The notes below the pieces were generated by a model that saw only the letters and a program-made list of their open reading frames with translations, did no database searches and was not told the DNA's origin. From an uncultured Fibrobacter sp. (GTDB lineage: Bacteria > Fibrobacterota > Fibrobacteria > Fibrobacterales > Fibrobacteraceae), in contig CAMHDS010000020.1 in assembly GCA_946183925.1 (NCBI GenBank), positions 1 through 34,067 of the forward strand: a stretch of 34,067 bases of DNA, given 5' to 3'. The translations under genes were made by a program, and so were the position numbers. Shown here one piece after another: positions 1 through 7,597 of the stretch (its first letter is position 1; each line of letters begins with the position of its first letter).

Positions 1-73
1 TTGCAGGCGACAGGGGCATCTGCGCCCCATCTATTATATAGTAGCTGTAAAGAATTCTGTCAAGTTCACTCAT
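1..73 (-). CDS. 5' end of a leftward gene, function unknown (partial)
   Basis: An open frame starts at an ATG read leftward from position 73 and runs off the left edge of the window after 24 codons. The visible protein begins MSELDRILYSYYIIDGAQMP. It is too short for me to assign a family. The start is supported by a well-formed Bacteroidota promoter on the same strand at 179-210, about 105 bases upstream. The gene is divergent from folC. The long leftward open frame spanning 66-1208 is an antisense shadow of folC and is not the same reading. Confidence 0.5.
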   Translation of the reverse strand, partial: MSELDRILYSYYIIDGAQMPLSPA

Positions 74-178
74 AGTGTTGTGTTGTGCCGACGGTTGTTT
101 CGGTTGTTGCCAGTCGTTGATTATGCTGGTTTATGTTGGTTTGGCGCCGGTTTGCGGCGGTATACAATCCTTTGACTT

Positions 179-210
179 CAAATGTAGTGATTTTTCTCCA
201 TAAGTTCAAA
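179..210 (-). promoter_or_regulatory. Bacteroidota-type promoter for the leftward partial gene
   Basis: Read on the minus strand, TTTG (207-210) is followed after 20 nt by TACATTTG (179-186). This matches the Bacteroidota primary sigma factor consensus (TTTG at -33, TAnnTTTG at -7). Transcription would start near 172 and leave a leader of about 100 nt before the ATG at 73. Confidence 0.6.
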
Positions 211-281
211 TATCCCTGCTTCCAAAGCGTGTTTTTGGTTTCAGGCAGGTGGTTGCGTGAAGGAAAATCGGGAATTATTTG

Positions 282-289
282 TATTTTTG
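282..289 (+). promoter_or_regulatory. possible -7 element for folC
   Basis: TATTTTTG fits TAnnTTTG and ends 4 bases before the folC ATG at 294. Transcription from it would give a nearly leaderless mRNA. No TTTG box stands at the expected distance upstream, so this is only a weak candidate. Confidence 0.3.
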
Positions 290-293
290 TGAT

Positions 294-1742
294 ATGAACA
301 CTGAAACCTTTTCCGAGGGTGCCTACCAGGCCCTTCTTCAAGATATCTTTCAACGATTCCCATCCGTGCAGCAGGCGGGTTTCTCCGGCGGGGCGTATAA
401 ACCGGGGCTGGAGCAGATGCAGGCCTTCGACCAGGCGCTGGGGTGCCCTTCGCGGGCTTTCCGCTCGGTCCATGTGGCCGGCACCAATGGCAAGGGGTCG
501 GTGGCCAACATGCTGGCATCGGCCATGTCGGCCTGCGGGCTGAAAACGGGGCTTTACACGTCGCCGCACCTGATTGATTTCCGGGAGCGGATGCTGATTG
601 CCGGGCTCTCCGCTTCGCAGCCGGAGGCACAGCTGGTTCCCAAGGAGTATGTCTTCGACTTCCTCACCCGCTGGATGCCCTTCATCGAGGAGCACAACCT
701 GTCGTTCTTCGAAATCACTACGGGCCTGGCATTCAAGTGGTTCGCAGACTCGAAAGTGGATGTGGCCGTGGTGGAGACGGGGCTCGGCGGGCGCCTGGAT
801 TCCACCAATATCCTGCAGCCGGAGCTTGCCGTTGTCACTACCATCGGCCTGGATCACTGTGCGCTGCTGGGGAACACCCTCCCTGAGATTGCGGCGGAGA
901 AGGCCGGCATCTTCAAGAGCGGCGTGCCTGCGCTGGTCGGGGAGCGGCAAGAGGCCGTGGCCGATGTCTTCGTAGAGAAAGCCTGGATGCTCTGTCCTTT
1001 GATTTTTGCCACGGATAAAGAGCCGTCTCTGTGGTATCGCCACGAGGAAATCCTGGAACAGATGGACCTTCGGGCAGATGTGCAGCGGCAGAATCTTCGC
1101 ACCGTCCTCACGGCCACGGACCTTCTGAAGGGCGCATTCCCGGCCCTCCGGGACGACGCCTCCCTGTTGGACGGAATCATCCATACCGCCCATTATATGC
1201 GCTTCCACGGCCGATGGGAACGCCTTTCAGACCAGCCGTACGTCCTTGCGGACATCGGCCACAACCCCCAGGCGCTGGGCTATAACTTCGCCCAGCTGGA
1301 GCGCCTGGTGCAGAACGGCCGTTTTTCCTCGCTGATTATCGTTTACGGGGTCATGGCCGACAAAGACCTGGACAGCATCCTCCCCCTGATGCCCCGTGAT
1401 GCTACTTACATTTTTGCTACTCCTTCCACGCCGCGGGCCCTTCCGGCCGACGAGATTCTGCGACGCTTCACGGCCTACCGCGCCACCCCGTCTGCCGGCA
1501 GCCCCGCCGCCCCTGTGCGGGCTGAGGCCGGAGCCGTTTCTGCCGGCAGCCCCGCCGCCCCCGTTCGGGCGTTTGCCTGCGGGTCGGTGCGAGAGGCGGT
1601 GCAAATGGCGGTCCGGCTGGCGCAGGACCTGAGCGGCCCGGAGAGCCGCAGCGCGTCGGCCCAGCTCCTGGCTCCGCCCCTGATTTACATCGGCGGCAGC
1701 ACCTTCGTGGTGGCCGATGCCCTGCCCTTTTTCGGCCGATAG
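294..1742 (+). CDS. folC: bifunctional dihydrofolate/folylpolyglutamate synthase
   Basis: FolC adds glutamate to dihydropteroate and to reduced folates, using ATP, in cytosolic folate synthesis. The 482-aa protein has the Mur-ligase P-loop GTNGKGS at residues 63-69, followed by the family block LYTSPHLIDFRERM, then VETGLGGRLDSTN and TTIGLDHCALLG, all classic FolC signatures. The C-terminal ligase domain is recognisable (DIGHNPQAL, VYGVMADKDL). I chose the ATG at 294; an upstream in-frame TTG at 279 would overlap a possible promoter element. Unusual: an Ala/Pro/Gly-rich insert near residues 400-426, built from two copies of a 32-bp repeat, lies in the C-terminal domain just before the segment FACGSVREAVQMA. 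The gene stands alone, followed by intergenic 52-bp repeats. Confidence 0.95.
   Translation: MNTETFSEGAYQALLQDIFQRFPSVQQAGFSGGAYKPGLEQMQAFDQALGCPSRAFRSVHVAGTNGKGSVANMLASAMSACGLKTGLYTSPHLIDFRERMLIAGLSASQPEAQLVPKEYVFDFLTRWMPFIEEHNLSFFEITTGLAFKWFADSKVDVAVVETGLGGRLDSTNILQPELAVVTTIGLDHCALLGNTLPEIAAEKAGIFKSGVPALVGERQEAVADVFVEKAWMLCPLIFATDKEPSLWYRHEEILEQMDLRADVQRQNLRTVLTATDLLKGAFPALRDDASLLDGIIHTAHYMRFHGRWERLSDQPYVLADIGHNPQALGYNFAQLERLVQNGRFSSLIIVYGVMADKDLDSILPLMPRDATYIFATPSTPRALPADEILRRFTAYRATPSAGSPAAPVRAEAGAVSAGSPAAPVRAFACGSVREAVQMAVRLAQDLSGPESRSASAQLLAPPLIYIGGSTFVVADALPFFGR
1491..1570 (+). repeat. in-frame tandem repeat inside folC
   Basis: A 32-bp unit beginning TCTGCCGGCAGCCCCGCC occurs at 1491-1522 and again at 1539-1570, a 48-bp period. 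Each copy encodes SAGSPAAPVRA, and a short spacer encodes EAGAV. Because the period is a multiple of three, copy-number change would keep folC in frame. The segment has no counterpart that I know of in other FolC proteins. Confidence 0.8.
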
Positions 1743-1779
1743 TCGTCTGCCCGGGGTGCGCTTCCCGGTGCGTACTGAG

Positions 1780-1878
1780 GTCACGGCCGACACCGGCGCC
1801 CGCAAAAACGGCCCAAAGTGACGGCACAGAAGTCATGGCCGACACCGGCACCCGCAAAAACGGCCAAAAGTGACGGTT
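1780..1878 (+). repeat. 52-bp intergenic tandem repeat, two copies
   Basis: Two copies with a 52-bp period start at 1780 and 1832, each reading GTCAyGGCCGACACCGGCrC and continuing with CCGCAAAAACGGCC and AAAGTGACGG. Each unit carries an internal dyad, with GTCA and GGCC near its left end and GGCC and GTGAC to the right. The same unit recurs at 33960-34067 on the same strand at the other end of the window. It lies between folC and the macroglobulin gene. The second copy decays after about 1876. Confidence 0.85.
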
Positions 1879-1934
1879 GGAAAGAAGGCACAGTGTTTGA
1901 TAGATTGCAAACCGGAACACTAAAATAACCGCGT

Positions 1935-4900
1935 ATGAAACGCTTATTCACCTTGCTGGTGCTGGCCCTTGCCGGCAGTGCCGCAGCATTTGCACAGAGC
2001 ATGAGTAACAACGGACATCAATTAACCCAGCTGTGGGACCAGTATCAGGAAGCCCGCAACGCAGACCTCCCGCAGAAAGAGGCCGAAATCCTTTCCCAGA
2101 TCAAGCAGGAAGCCCAGGCCAGGCGGCTGGCCGTGGACTTTTACGACGCTGCCACCCAGTACGTGGGCGTGGTGCAGCGCCGGGACTGGAAGCAGCGGGA
2201 ATCGGCCCTCAAGACTCTGGGCGAAGAGGTGAAAGCCTTCGACGAGCCCATCGTCACCGTCCTGTGGCTGTCTGACTACCAGAACGCCGCTACGGACTAC
2301 CAGTGGGCCTACGTGAAAGACAACCTGGACCGCTTCCAGGGCCGGAACTCTGCGTTCTACCGGAATATCGGCTCGTATCTGGGCGGCAACCTGGCACCTT
2401 TTATCCAGAACGACAAGGAGTATGTCCTGTGGCGTCTTCTGCAGCTCCGCAGCTACAGCGACATGGAAAAGGACGAGATTTACCGGCTCCTGAAAGAAGA
2501 AGTCAAAGGCCGGTACCCCGCCCAGCCCGCTTTGGAATACTACGCTTTGGGCGCCAAGTACCGTTATTCCGACCAGCTTTCCCAGCGGATATCGGCCCTA
2601 AAAGCCTTCCAGGAGGCATACAAAGGCAAGTCCGTGAGCATGTACGCAAAGGGAGAACTGCTCAAAATCCGGATGGACCAGCTGGAGAAAGACAAGGCCT
2701 CCGGCGCGGCATTCGAGGCCTTATACAAAGACTGCGAGGCGTTTGAGAAGGAGCGTGCCGCCTTCACCGGCGACGACGAGCGGATTGTGCGTGGCATCGT
2801 GGACGTAAAAGCCCTCTCCGAACGCCTCACGGAGCAGAGCCTGGATGTGCGCGTGGACAAAAACGAAATCACGGTGGTGTTCCAAAACCTGAATAGCGCC
2901 AAGGTGGAGCTGTTTGACGGGCGGAAAGAGAAGCCCAGGCGGATGAAAAGCTGGACGCTCCCGAACCCCGCAAACAGTTTCTTCGTGCGCGATACGGCCC
3001 GCATCGCCATGCCGGTCCTGTCCGACGGCCATTATCAGGTAGAGGTGAGTGGCGGGGAAGAAATCAACGCCCGGGCCACCTACAACCAGTACACCCTGTC
3101 CATCGCCGTTCGGAACACTTCCAAGGGCTGGCAGGTGTACGTGGCAGACCATAAGAGCGGCCAGCCGCTGGAGAAAGCGACGCTCAAACTCTTCAAAAAC
3201 GGACGGCAGCTCGCCAGCGGCAGCGTGAAGCTGAACGGATTCACCCCGCTTCCCAAGGCCATCGCCAAGAAAATCGCCCTCAAGCCCGAAGCCCTTTACG
3301 ACCTGGTGGCCGAAAGCGGAAAACGCGCCTCCACCGAAGTGAGCCTGAGCAATTACACCTATTACGGCAGCGACTACTCCGGTATCAACTGCAATATCTA
3401 CCGGGACCGCGGCGCTTACAACCCCGGCGACACGCTGCGCTTCAAGGCCATCGTCTATAAAGGCGACCCCAAGAAAGCCCTCGCGGTACGGGAGAAAATG
3501 AAACTGGAAGCGGTACTCTGGAACTCGGAGTACAAAGAGATAGGAAGGAAAGATCTGGTAACCAATGAATTCGGCTCCGTCTCCGGAGAGTTTGTCCTGC
3601 CCAAGGGCCAGCGGAACGGCCAGTTCACCCTGAGTGTGCGGGAAAAAGGCGGTTCCCTGGGGGGCTCCACCAGTTTCCGCGTAGATGAGTTCGTGCTGCC
3701 CAGCTTCGACCTCCGCTTCGACACCCGCGAAGAGCTTTTCCTGGTGGGCGACCAAATCCCCGTGAGCGGCAAGCTGGAAAGCTATTCCGGCCATAGCCTC
3801 GCAGGCGCCCGCGTGAACCTGAAAGTGATGCGGGACAACGCGCTGGTGCTGGACCAGGAAGAGCCCGTGAAGGCCGACAACACCTTCTCCTTCACCTTCC
3901 AGGCCCGGGAGCCCGGTTATTATCGGGCCGAAGCCATCGTGACCGACGCCACCGGGGAAATGCGCTCCTTCTACGACCATTACTTCATCGGCAACCGGAT
4001 CCGGGTGAGCATGGTCGTGCGGAACGCGGCCGACGGCAGCTTCGTGCTTCCCACCAATGAGGATGAGCCATTTTGGCGGAGTCTCGGCTATGCCAACCGC
4101 CGGTCGGCCGGGCAGTTTCTGATCCAGGAAGACAAGCTGGTGGTGCGCCTGAGCGTGAACGACGAGGAAGGCAACCGGATTCCGCTGCCCCTCCAATATA
4201 CCCTGTTGGACAGCGGGGACCGTGTGCAGCGCCAGGGCCAGGCCGACTCCGGATCGCTGGTGGAAATCGACCTTGCCGACTTGCCTTCCGGGCTGTACCG
4301 GCTGCGGGCATCGGCCCAGACCAAGGCCCATCACGGTGACGACATGCTGCAGGACGAGGAAGGCTGCCTGCTGCTGCTTTCCCGGCCCGCCGACCGCGAA
4401 CTGACTCCGCTGGTGAAGCGGATGCTCGTGAGCGGCCCCACCACCGTGAGCGACGGGAAGATCTCCATGCGCCTGGGTGCCACCTACGGCCCTGCTTATG
4501 TGGTGGCAACCCTCTTCGGCGAGGACAAGCAGGAACTCTCCTCCCGGTGCCATGTCTTTGCCCAGGGCGTTCCCGGAGAGGTGGCTTTCGACTATGCCGA
4601 TTCCTACCCTGACGCCGTGCGCCTGCAGGTTTTCTACTTCATGGACGGAGAGTCCGTGAGCTTCGAGCGGCAGTACCGCAGGGAGCGCTCCAAGCTGTTC
4701 CTGCCGCTGAAATTCAGCCGGTTCACTTCCAACGCCTACCCGCATACGGAATACCTTTTCACCCTGAAGACCACCCCTGGCGTAGAGGCCCTGGCCGCCG
4801 CCTGGGACAAGAGCCTGGACGCCATTGCCGCCAACTACTGGCCGGTGGTGGACATGCTGGACTATTCCGTGCCGTATGTGAGCATCAGCTCCACTCCCGG

Positions 4901-7307
4901 CCACATCACCGGAGAGAGCGGCCGCGAGCCCATACCCCATGTCATGTACAAAAACCGGCTGGGCGGGATGATGGACGACAGTGTGGTGATGGAAGAGGCC
5001 GTTGCCATGGCCGCCCCTGCGCCCATGATGACCAAAGGTGCCTCCAACGCCGCGGCCGACAGAATAGCCGCGGAAGAGGACAGCCCGGCCCCGGTGGTGC
5101 GCACCGACTTTGCCAGCGCCCTTACCTTCCAGCCGCACCTCAGGACCACCGAAGACGGAACCCTGGAGTTCAGTATCCGCACTTCCGACAAGCTTTCCAC
5201 TTATTACGTAGCGGTTTACGCCCACGGCAAGGACATGCGGAACGCCTTGGTGAAGGAAGAGATGGTGGTGTCGCTGCCGGTGAAGGTGGCCTTGGTTCAG
5301 CCGCAGTTCCTCTACGCGGGAGACCGCTACGAGGCCGCCCTGAGCGTTTCCAGCATTGCCGATGAACCCGTCTCGGGCCGCCTGCAGCTGCGCTACGGGG
5401 ATTCCATGCAGGAAGTTCCCATCACCGTCCCCGCCGGCGGCGTGGAGAGCCGTCGCTTCTTGGTGGTGGTGCCGGAGAGCGCTTCCGTGTCGCAGGATGG
5501 CGCTCCGCAGGAAATCACCCTCACCGCCTCCTTTGTGGCCGATGAGTTCTCCGACGCCGTGCAGGTGAAGGTGCCCGTGTACCCCGCCGCCCAGGTGCTG
5601 ACCGAGTCCCATTCGGCCGTGCTGCTTTCCGGGCAGGACCGCGAGGCGCTCCTCAAAGAGCTCCGCAGCCGCTTTGTGAACGTCCCCGGCAGCGCTGCCG
5701 CACTCCGTGAAATCACCGTGCTGGACATGGTGAAAGACGCCATCCCCGACAAGGTGAATCCTTCCGGAAAAGACGTCCTGTCCCTGTCCGAGGCCTGGTA
5801 CGTGCGCCTGCTGGCCGGCAAGCTCTCCGGAGACACATTCCCGGAAACATTTGCCCGTACAGGGTCGCGAAGCGACGTTTTCGGGAATGTATCTCCGGAG
5901 ACCCCCACCGAAGAACTGCTGAAGAAAATGATGGCCTGCCAGAATGCCGACGGCGGCTTCGGCTGGTTCGAGGGCATGAGTTCGTCGGCCATCATAACAG
6001 CCGTGATGCTGGAGCGCTTCGCCAAGCTGCGCAGCCGCGGATTCGAAGTCCCTTCCGGGATCGACCGCGCCGTCAAGTTCCTGGACAAGACCGTCTTCGG
6101 CACATCCTTCCCCGTTTGGCGGGGCTGGGTGGAAGACTCCCAGTACGTGTACGTGCGCTCCTTCTATCCGGAGGTTCCCTTTGCCGTCAAGCCCGTGACC
6201 AAGGCCGACAAAAAACGCCTGGCCGACTTCCAGAAGTGGGCGAAATCCTACCTCACCCCCTCCAAGAAGGACGGCAGGGGACTGCAGGGAAGGATCCTTC
6301 CCAAGGCCCGCCGGCTCCTGACCCTGGAGAACCTGGGCGGGTCGGACGAGGGCGTAGTGCTCGCGCAAGCCTGGGGCATCTCCCTGGAAGACAGCAAGGG
6401 AGAGATCCGTCGCTCCATCCATGCCGACATCTCATCCCTCCTGCAGTATGCCGTGGAGCACCGCGACGGCGGCTGGTATTACCCTAACGCCGTGATGCCG
6501 GGACGGGGCCTGATGGAGAGCGAGGCCTATGCCCACGCCCTGCTGTGCGACCTCCTTTCCCGCGTGGTGGCTTCCGGCGACACCGCCGCCTATTCGGACA
6601 TCGAGCAGGCGCGGACCATTTCCTACGGCATCCGCATCTGGCTCATGCTGCAGAAAGAGACGCAGAAGTGGGAGACCGATCCCGCCTACATCGACGCCGT
6701 CACATCCATCCTGGACGGTCCCGACCATGTGCTGGATACGCGCGTACTGGCTTTGTCGGCCACCTATGAGGCGCCTTTCAGCCGCATCAAGGCGGCGGGG
6801 AACGGCTTCACCGTGGCCCGCAAGTTCTACCGCATGGGCTCCCGCGAGCTCCTCTATGACGACACCACCTCCGACGTGAACGAGATTGTGGCCACCCTGG
6901 AGGAAATCCAGCCCGGAGACCCGGTGAAGGTAGGGGAGAAGATCCTGGTCCGCTACGAGATCTGGAACGCGGAGAACCGCAGTTTCGTGAAGCTGGATGC
7001 CGGCCGCGAAGCAGCCCTTCGGCCTGTGCAGCAGCTCTCCGGCCACCTGGGCTGGGGCTACATCCGTCCCGCCCGCGGCGGCTACTCCTGGGGCTTCGTG
7101 CCGCAGGGCTACCGGAATGTGAAGGCCAACCGTACCGAGTTCTTCTTCGACAGCTACCCCGAAGAAAAGACCACCCTCTCGGAGGAATTCTTCGTGACCC
7201 AGAGCGGCGCCTTCGTGGCTCCGGTTGTCACCATCGAGTCTCTCTACGCCCCGCACTACCGTGCCAACAGCGCCTCCCGCGGCGTGCAGGAGGTTTCTGC
7301 GGAGTAA
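1935..7307 (+). CDS. alpha-2-macroglobulin-like secreted protein
   Basis: A 1790-aa protein with a signal peptide (MKRLFTLLVLALAGSAAAFA, cleaved near AQS), so periplasmic or outer-membrane associated. It looks like the Bacteroidota MG2/alpha-2-macroglobulin family. An MG2-like segment sits near residues 485-510 (YRDRGAYNPGDTLRFKAIVY), MG3/4-like beta domains follow (VDEFVLPSFDLRF), and a central A2M segment lies near 1055-1100 (FASALTFQPHL, LSTYYVAVYAHGKDM). An alpha-toroid region spans about 1270-1600 (NADGGFGWFEGM, GGWYYPNAVMPG), and the C-terminus ends in a receptor-domain-like region (VVTIESLYAPHYRA). The thioester motif CxEQ is absent, so it cannot trap proteases covalently like thioester A2Ms. 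The role is inferred to be envelope protection or protease inhibition. A large palindrome at 5825-5900 lies within the coding sequence. No partner gene such as pbpC is adjacent. Confidence 0.85.
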   Translation: MKRLFTLLVLALAGSAAAFAQSMSNNGHQLTQLWDQYQEARNADLPQKEAEILSQIKQEAQARRLAVDFYDAATQYVGVVQRRDWKQRESALKTLGEEVKAFDEPIVTVLWLSDYQNAATDYQWAYVKDNLDRFQGRNSAFYRNIGSYLGGNLAPFIQNDKEYVLWRLLQLRSYSDMEKDEIYRLLKEEVKGRYPAQPALEYYALGAKYRYSDQLSQRISALKAFQEAYKGKSVSMYAKGELLKIRMDQLEKDKASGAAFEALYKDCEAFEKERAAFTGDDERIVRGIVDVKALSERLTEQSLDVRVDKNEITVVFQNLNSAKVELFDGRKEKPRRMKSWTLPNPANSFFVRDTARIAMPVLSDGHYQVEVSGGEEINARATYNQYTLSIAVRNTSKGWQVYVADHKSGQPLEKATLKLFKNGRQLASGSVKLNGFTPLPKAIAKKIALKPEALYDLVAESGKRASTEVSLSNYTYYGSDYSGINCNIYRDRGAYNPGDTLRFKAIVYKGDPKKALAVREKMKLEAVLWNSEYKEIGRKDLVTNEFGSVSGEFVLPKGQRNGQFTLSVREKGGSLGGSTSFRVDEFVLPSFDLRFDTREELFLVGDQIPVSGKLESYSGHSLAGARVNLKVMRDNALVLDQEEPVKADNTFSFTFQAREPGYYRAEAIVTDATGEMRSFYDHYFIGNRIRVSMVVRNAADGSFVLPTNEDEPFWRSLGYANRRSAGQFLIQEDKLVVRLSVNDEEGNRIPLPLQYTLLDSGDRVQRQGQADSGSLVEIDLADLPSGLYRLRASAQTKAHHGDDMLQDEEGCLLLLSRPADRELTPLVKRMLVSGPTTVSDGKISMRLGATYGPAYVVATLFGEDKQELSSRCHVFAQGVPGEVAFDYADSYPDAVRLQVFYFMDGESVSFERQYRRERSKLFLPLKFSRFTSNAYPHTEYLFTLKTTPGVEALAAAWDKSLDAIAANYWPVVDMLDYSVPYVSISSTPGHITGESGREPIPHVMYKNRLGGMMDDSVVMEEAVAMAAPAPMMTKGASNAAADRIAAEEDSPAPVVRTDFASALTFQPHLRTTEDGTLEFSIRTSDKLSTYYVAVYAHGKDMRNALVKEEMVVSLPVKVALVQPQFLYAGDRYEAALSVSSIADEPVSGRLQLRYGDSMQEVPITVPAGGVESRRFLVVVPESASVSQDGAPQEITLTASFVADEFSDAVQVKVPVYPAAQVLTESHSAVLLSGQDREALLKELRSRFVNVPGSAAALREITVLDMVKDAIPDKVNPSGKDVLSLSEAWYVRLLAGKLSGDTFPETFARTGSRSDVFGNVSPETPTEELLKKMMACQNADGGFGWFEGMSSSAIITAVMLERFAKLRSRGFEVPSGIDRAVKFLDKTVFGTSFPVWRGWVEDSQYVYVRSFYPEVPFAVKPVTKADKKRLADFQKWAKSYLTPSKKDGRGLQGRILPKARRLLTLENLGGSDEGVVLAQAWGISLEDSKGEIRRSIHADISSLLQYAVEHRDGGWYYPNAVMPGRGLMESEAYAHALLCDLLSRVVASGDTAAYSDIEQARTISYGIRIWLMLQKETQKWETDPAYIDAVTSILDGPDHVLDTRVLALSATYEAPFSRIKAAGNGFTVARKFYRMGSRELLYDDTTSDVNEIVATLEEIQPGDPVKVGEKILVRYEIWNAENRSFVKLDAGREAALRPVQQLSGHLGWGYIRPARGGYSWGFVPQGYRNVKANRTEFFFDSYPEEKTTLSEEFFVTQSGAFVAPVVTIESLYAPHYRANSASRGVQEVSAE
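5825..5900 (+). repeat. 76-bp palindromic element inside the macroglobulin gene
   Basis: The left arm, 5825-5848, and right arm, 5877-5900, are 24-bp inverted repeats with two mismatches (outer ends CTCCGGAG on both sides). A second perfect hairpin, GTCGC-GAA-GCGAC at 5864-5876, abuts the right arm. The reading frame stays open, encoding roughly residues 1297-1322 (SGDTFPETFARTGSRSDVFG). Such a long hairpin is not expected from codon choice alone, and it sits at the edge of the toroid region where an extra loop could be tolerated. It looks like an in-frame insertion of a small palindromic repeat. Confidence 0.75.
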
Positions 7308-7337
7308 CGGGGCCGGGAACCGCGGGCCGATAAAAAA

Positions 7338-7369
7338 TTTGGAAGTTCCGTGGAAAGGTGCTATCTTTG
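7338..7369 (+). promoter_or_regulatory. promoter of tRNA-Val
   Basis: TTTG at 7338-7341 is followed after 20 nt by TATCTTTG at 7362-7369, a near-ideal Bacteroidota promoter. The tRNA begins 14 nt after the -7 box. Confidence 0.8.
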
Positions 7370-7383
7370 CAATCCTTTCCGAA

Positions 7384-7458
7384 GGGCGGTTAGCTCAGCT
7401 GGTTCAGAGCACCTGCCTTACAAGCAGGGGGTCACTGGTTCGAATCCAGTACCGCCCA
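7384..7458 (+). tRNA. tRNA-Val (anticodon UAC)
   Basis: The acceptor stem GGGCGGT pairs with ACCGCCC, followed by discriminator A at 7458. The D arm is TAGCTCAGCTGGTTCAGAGC. The anticodon stem CCTGC/GCAGG holds the loop CTTACAA, giving anticodon UAC (valine). The T arm is CACTGGTTCGAATCCAGT. CCA is not encoded. The gene has its own promoter upstream and a terminator hairpin 15 nt downstream, so it is a single-gene unit. Confidence 0.97.
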
Positions 7459-7472
7459 CAGTTTTAAAATCA

Positions 7473-7499
7473 AGCATCTGCCTTTGCAGGTGCTTTTTC
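7473..7499 (+). terminator. intrinsic terminator after tRNA-Val
   Basis: The stem AGCATCTGC (7473-7481) pairs with GCAGGTGCT (7486-7494) with one G-U pair and a CTTT loop, followed by a run of T to 7499. Confidence 0.85.
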
Positions 7500-7584
7500 T
7501 ATAACCAACCGGTCAAAAACCGGTGGAATGGCGGCGGGGGGATGTTTTTTTTACGGGAGTAATCAGCTTTCACGATTTTTTTAT

Positions 7585-7592
7585 TATATTTG
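7585..7592 (+). promoter_or_regulatory. possible -7 element for the kinase operon
   Basis: TATATTTG fits TAnnTTTG and lies 5 nt before the ATG at 7598. It would give a nearly leaderless transcript. No clear TTTG box is seen 19-21 nt upstream. Confidence 0.35.
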
Positions 7593-7597
7593 GAGAC

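Noticed and set aside
66..1208. 380-codon leftward frame opposite folC
   Set aside because: Antisense shadow of folC with no recognisable motif. The real leftward gene starts at 73 in its own frame behind a good promoter.
2721..6422. 1233-codon open frame antisense to the macroglobulin gene
   Set aside because: It is rich in His, Gly and Val with no domains or signal, as expected when the opposite strand of a GC-rich gene is read. The sense frame has a signal peptide and clear A2M features.
1935..7307. Thioester-type alpha-2-macroglobulin
   Set aside because: No CxEQ motif is present before the toroid region, so covalent trapping is not supported.
7384..7458. tRNA-Val as an integration site for a genomic island
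   Set aside because: I found no second copy of the tRNA 3' end in the window and no integrase beside it.
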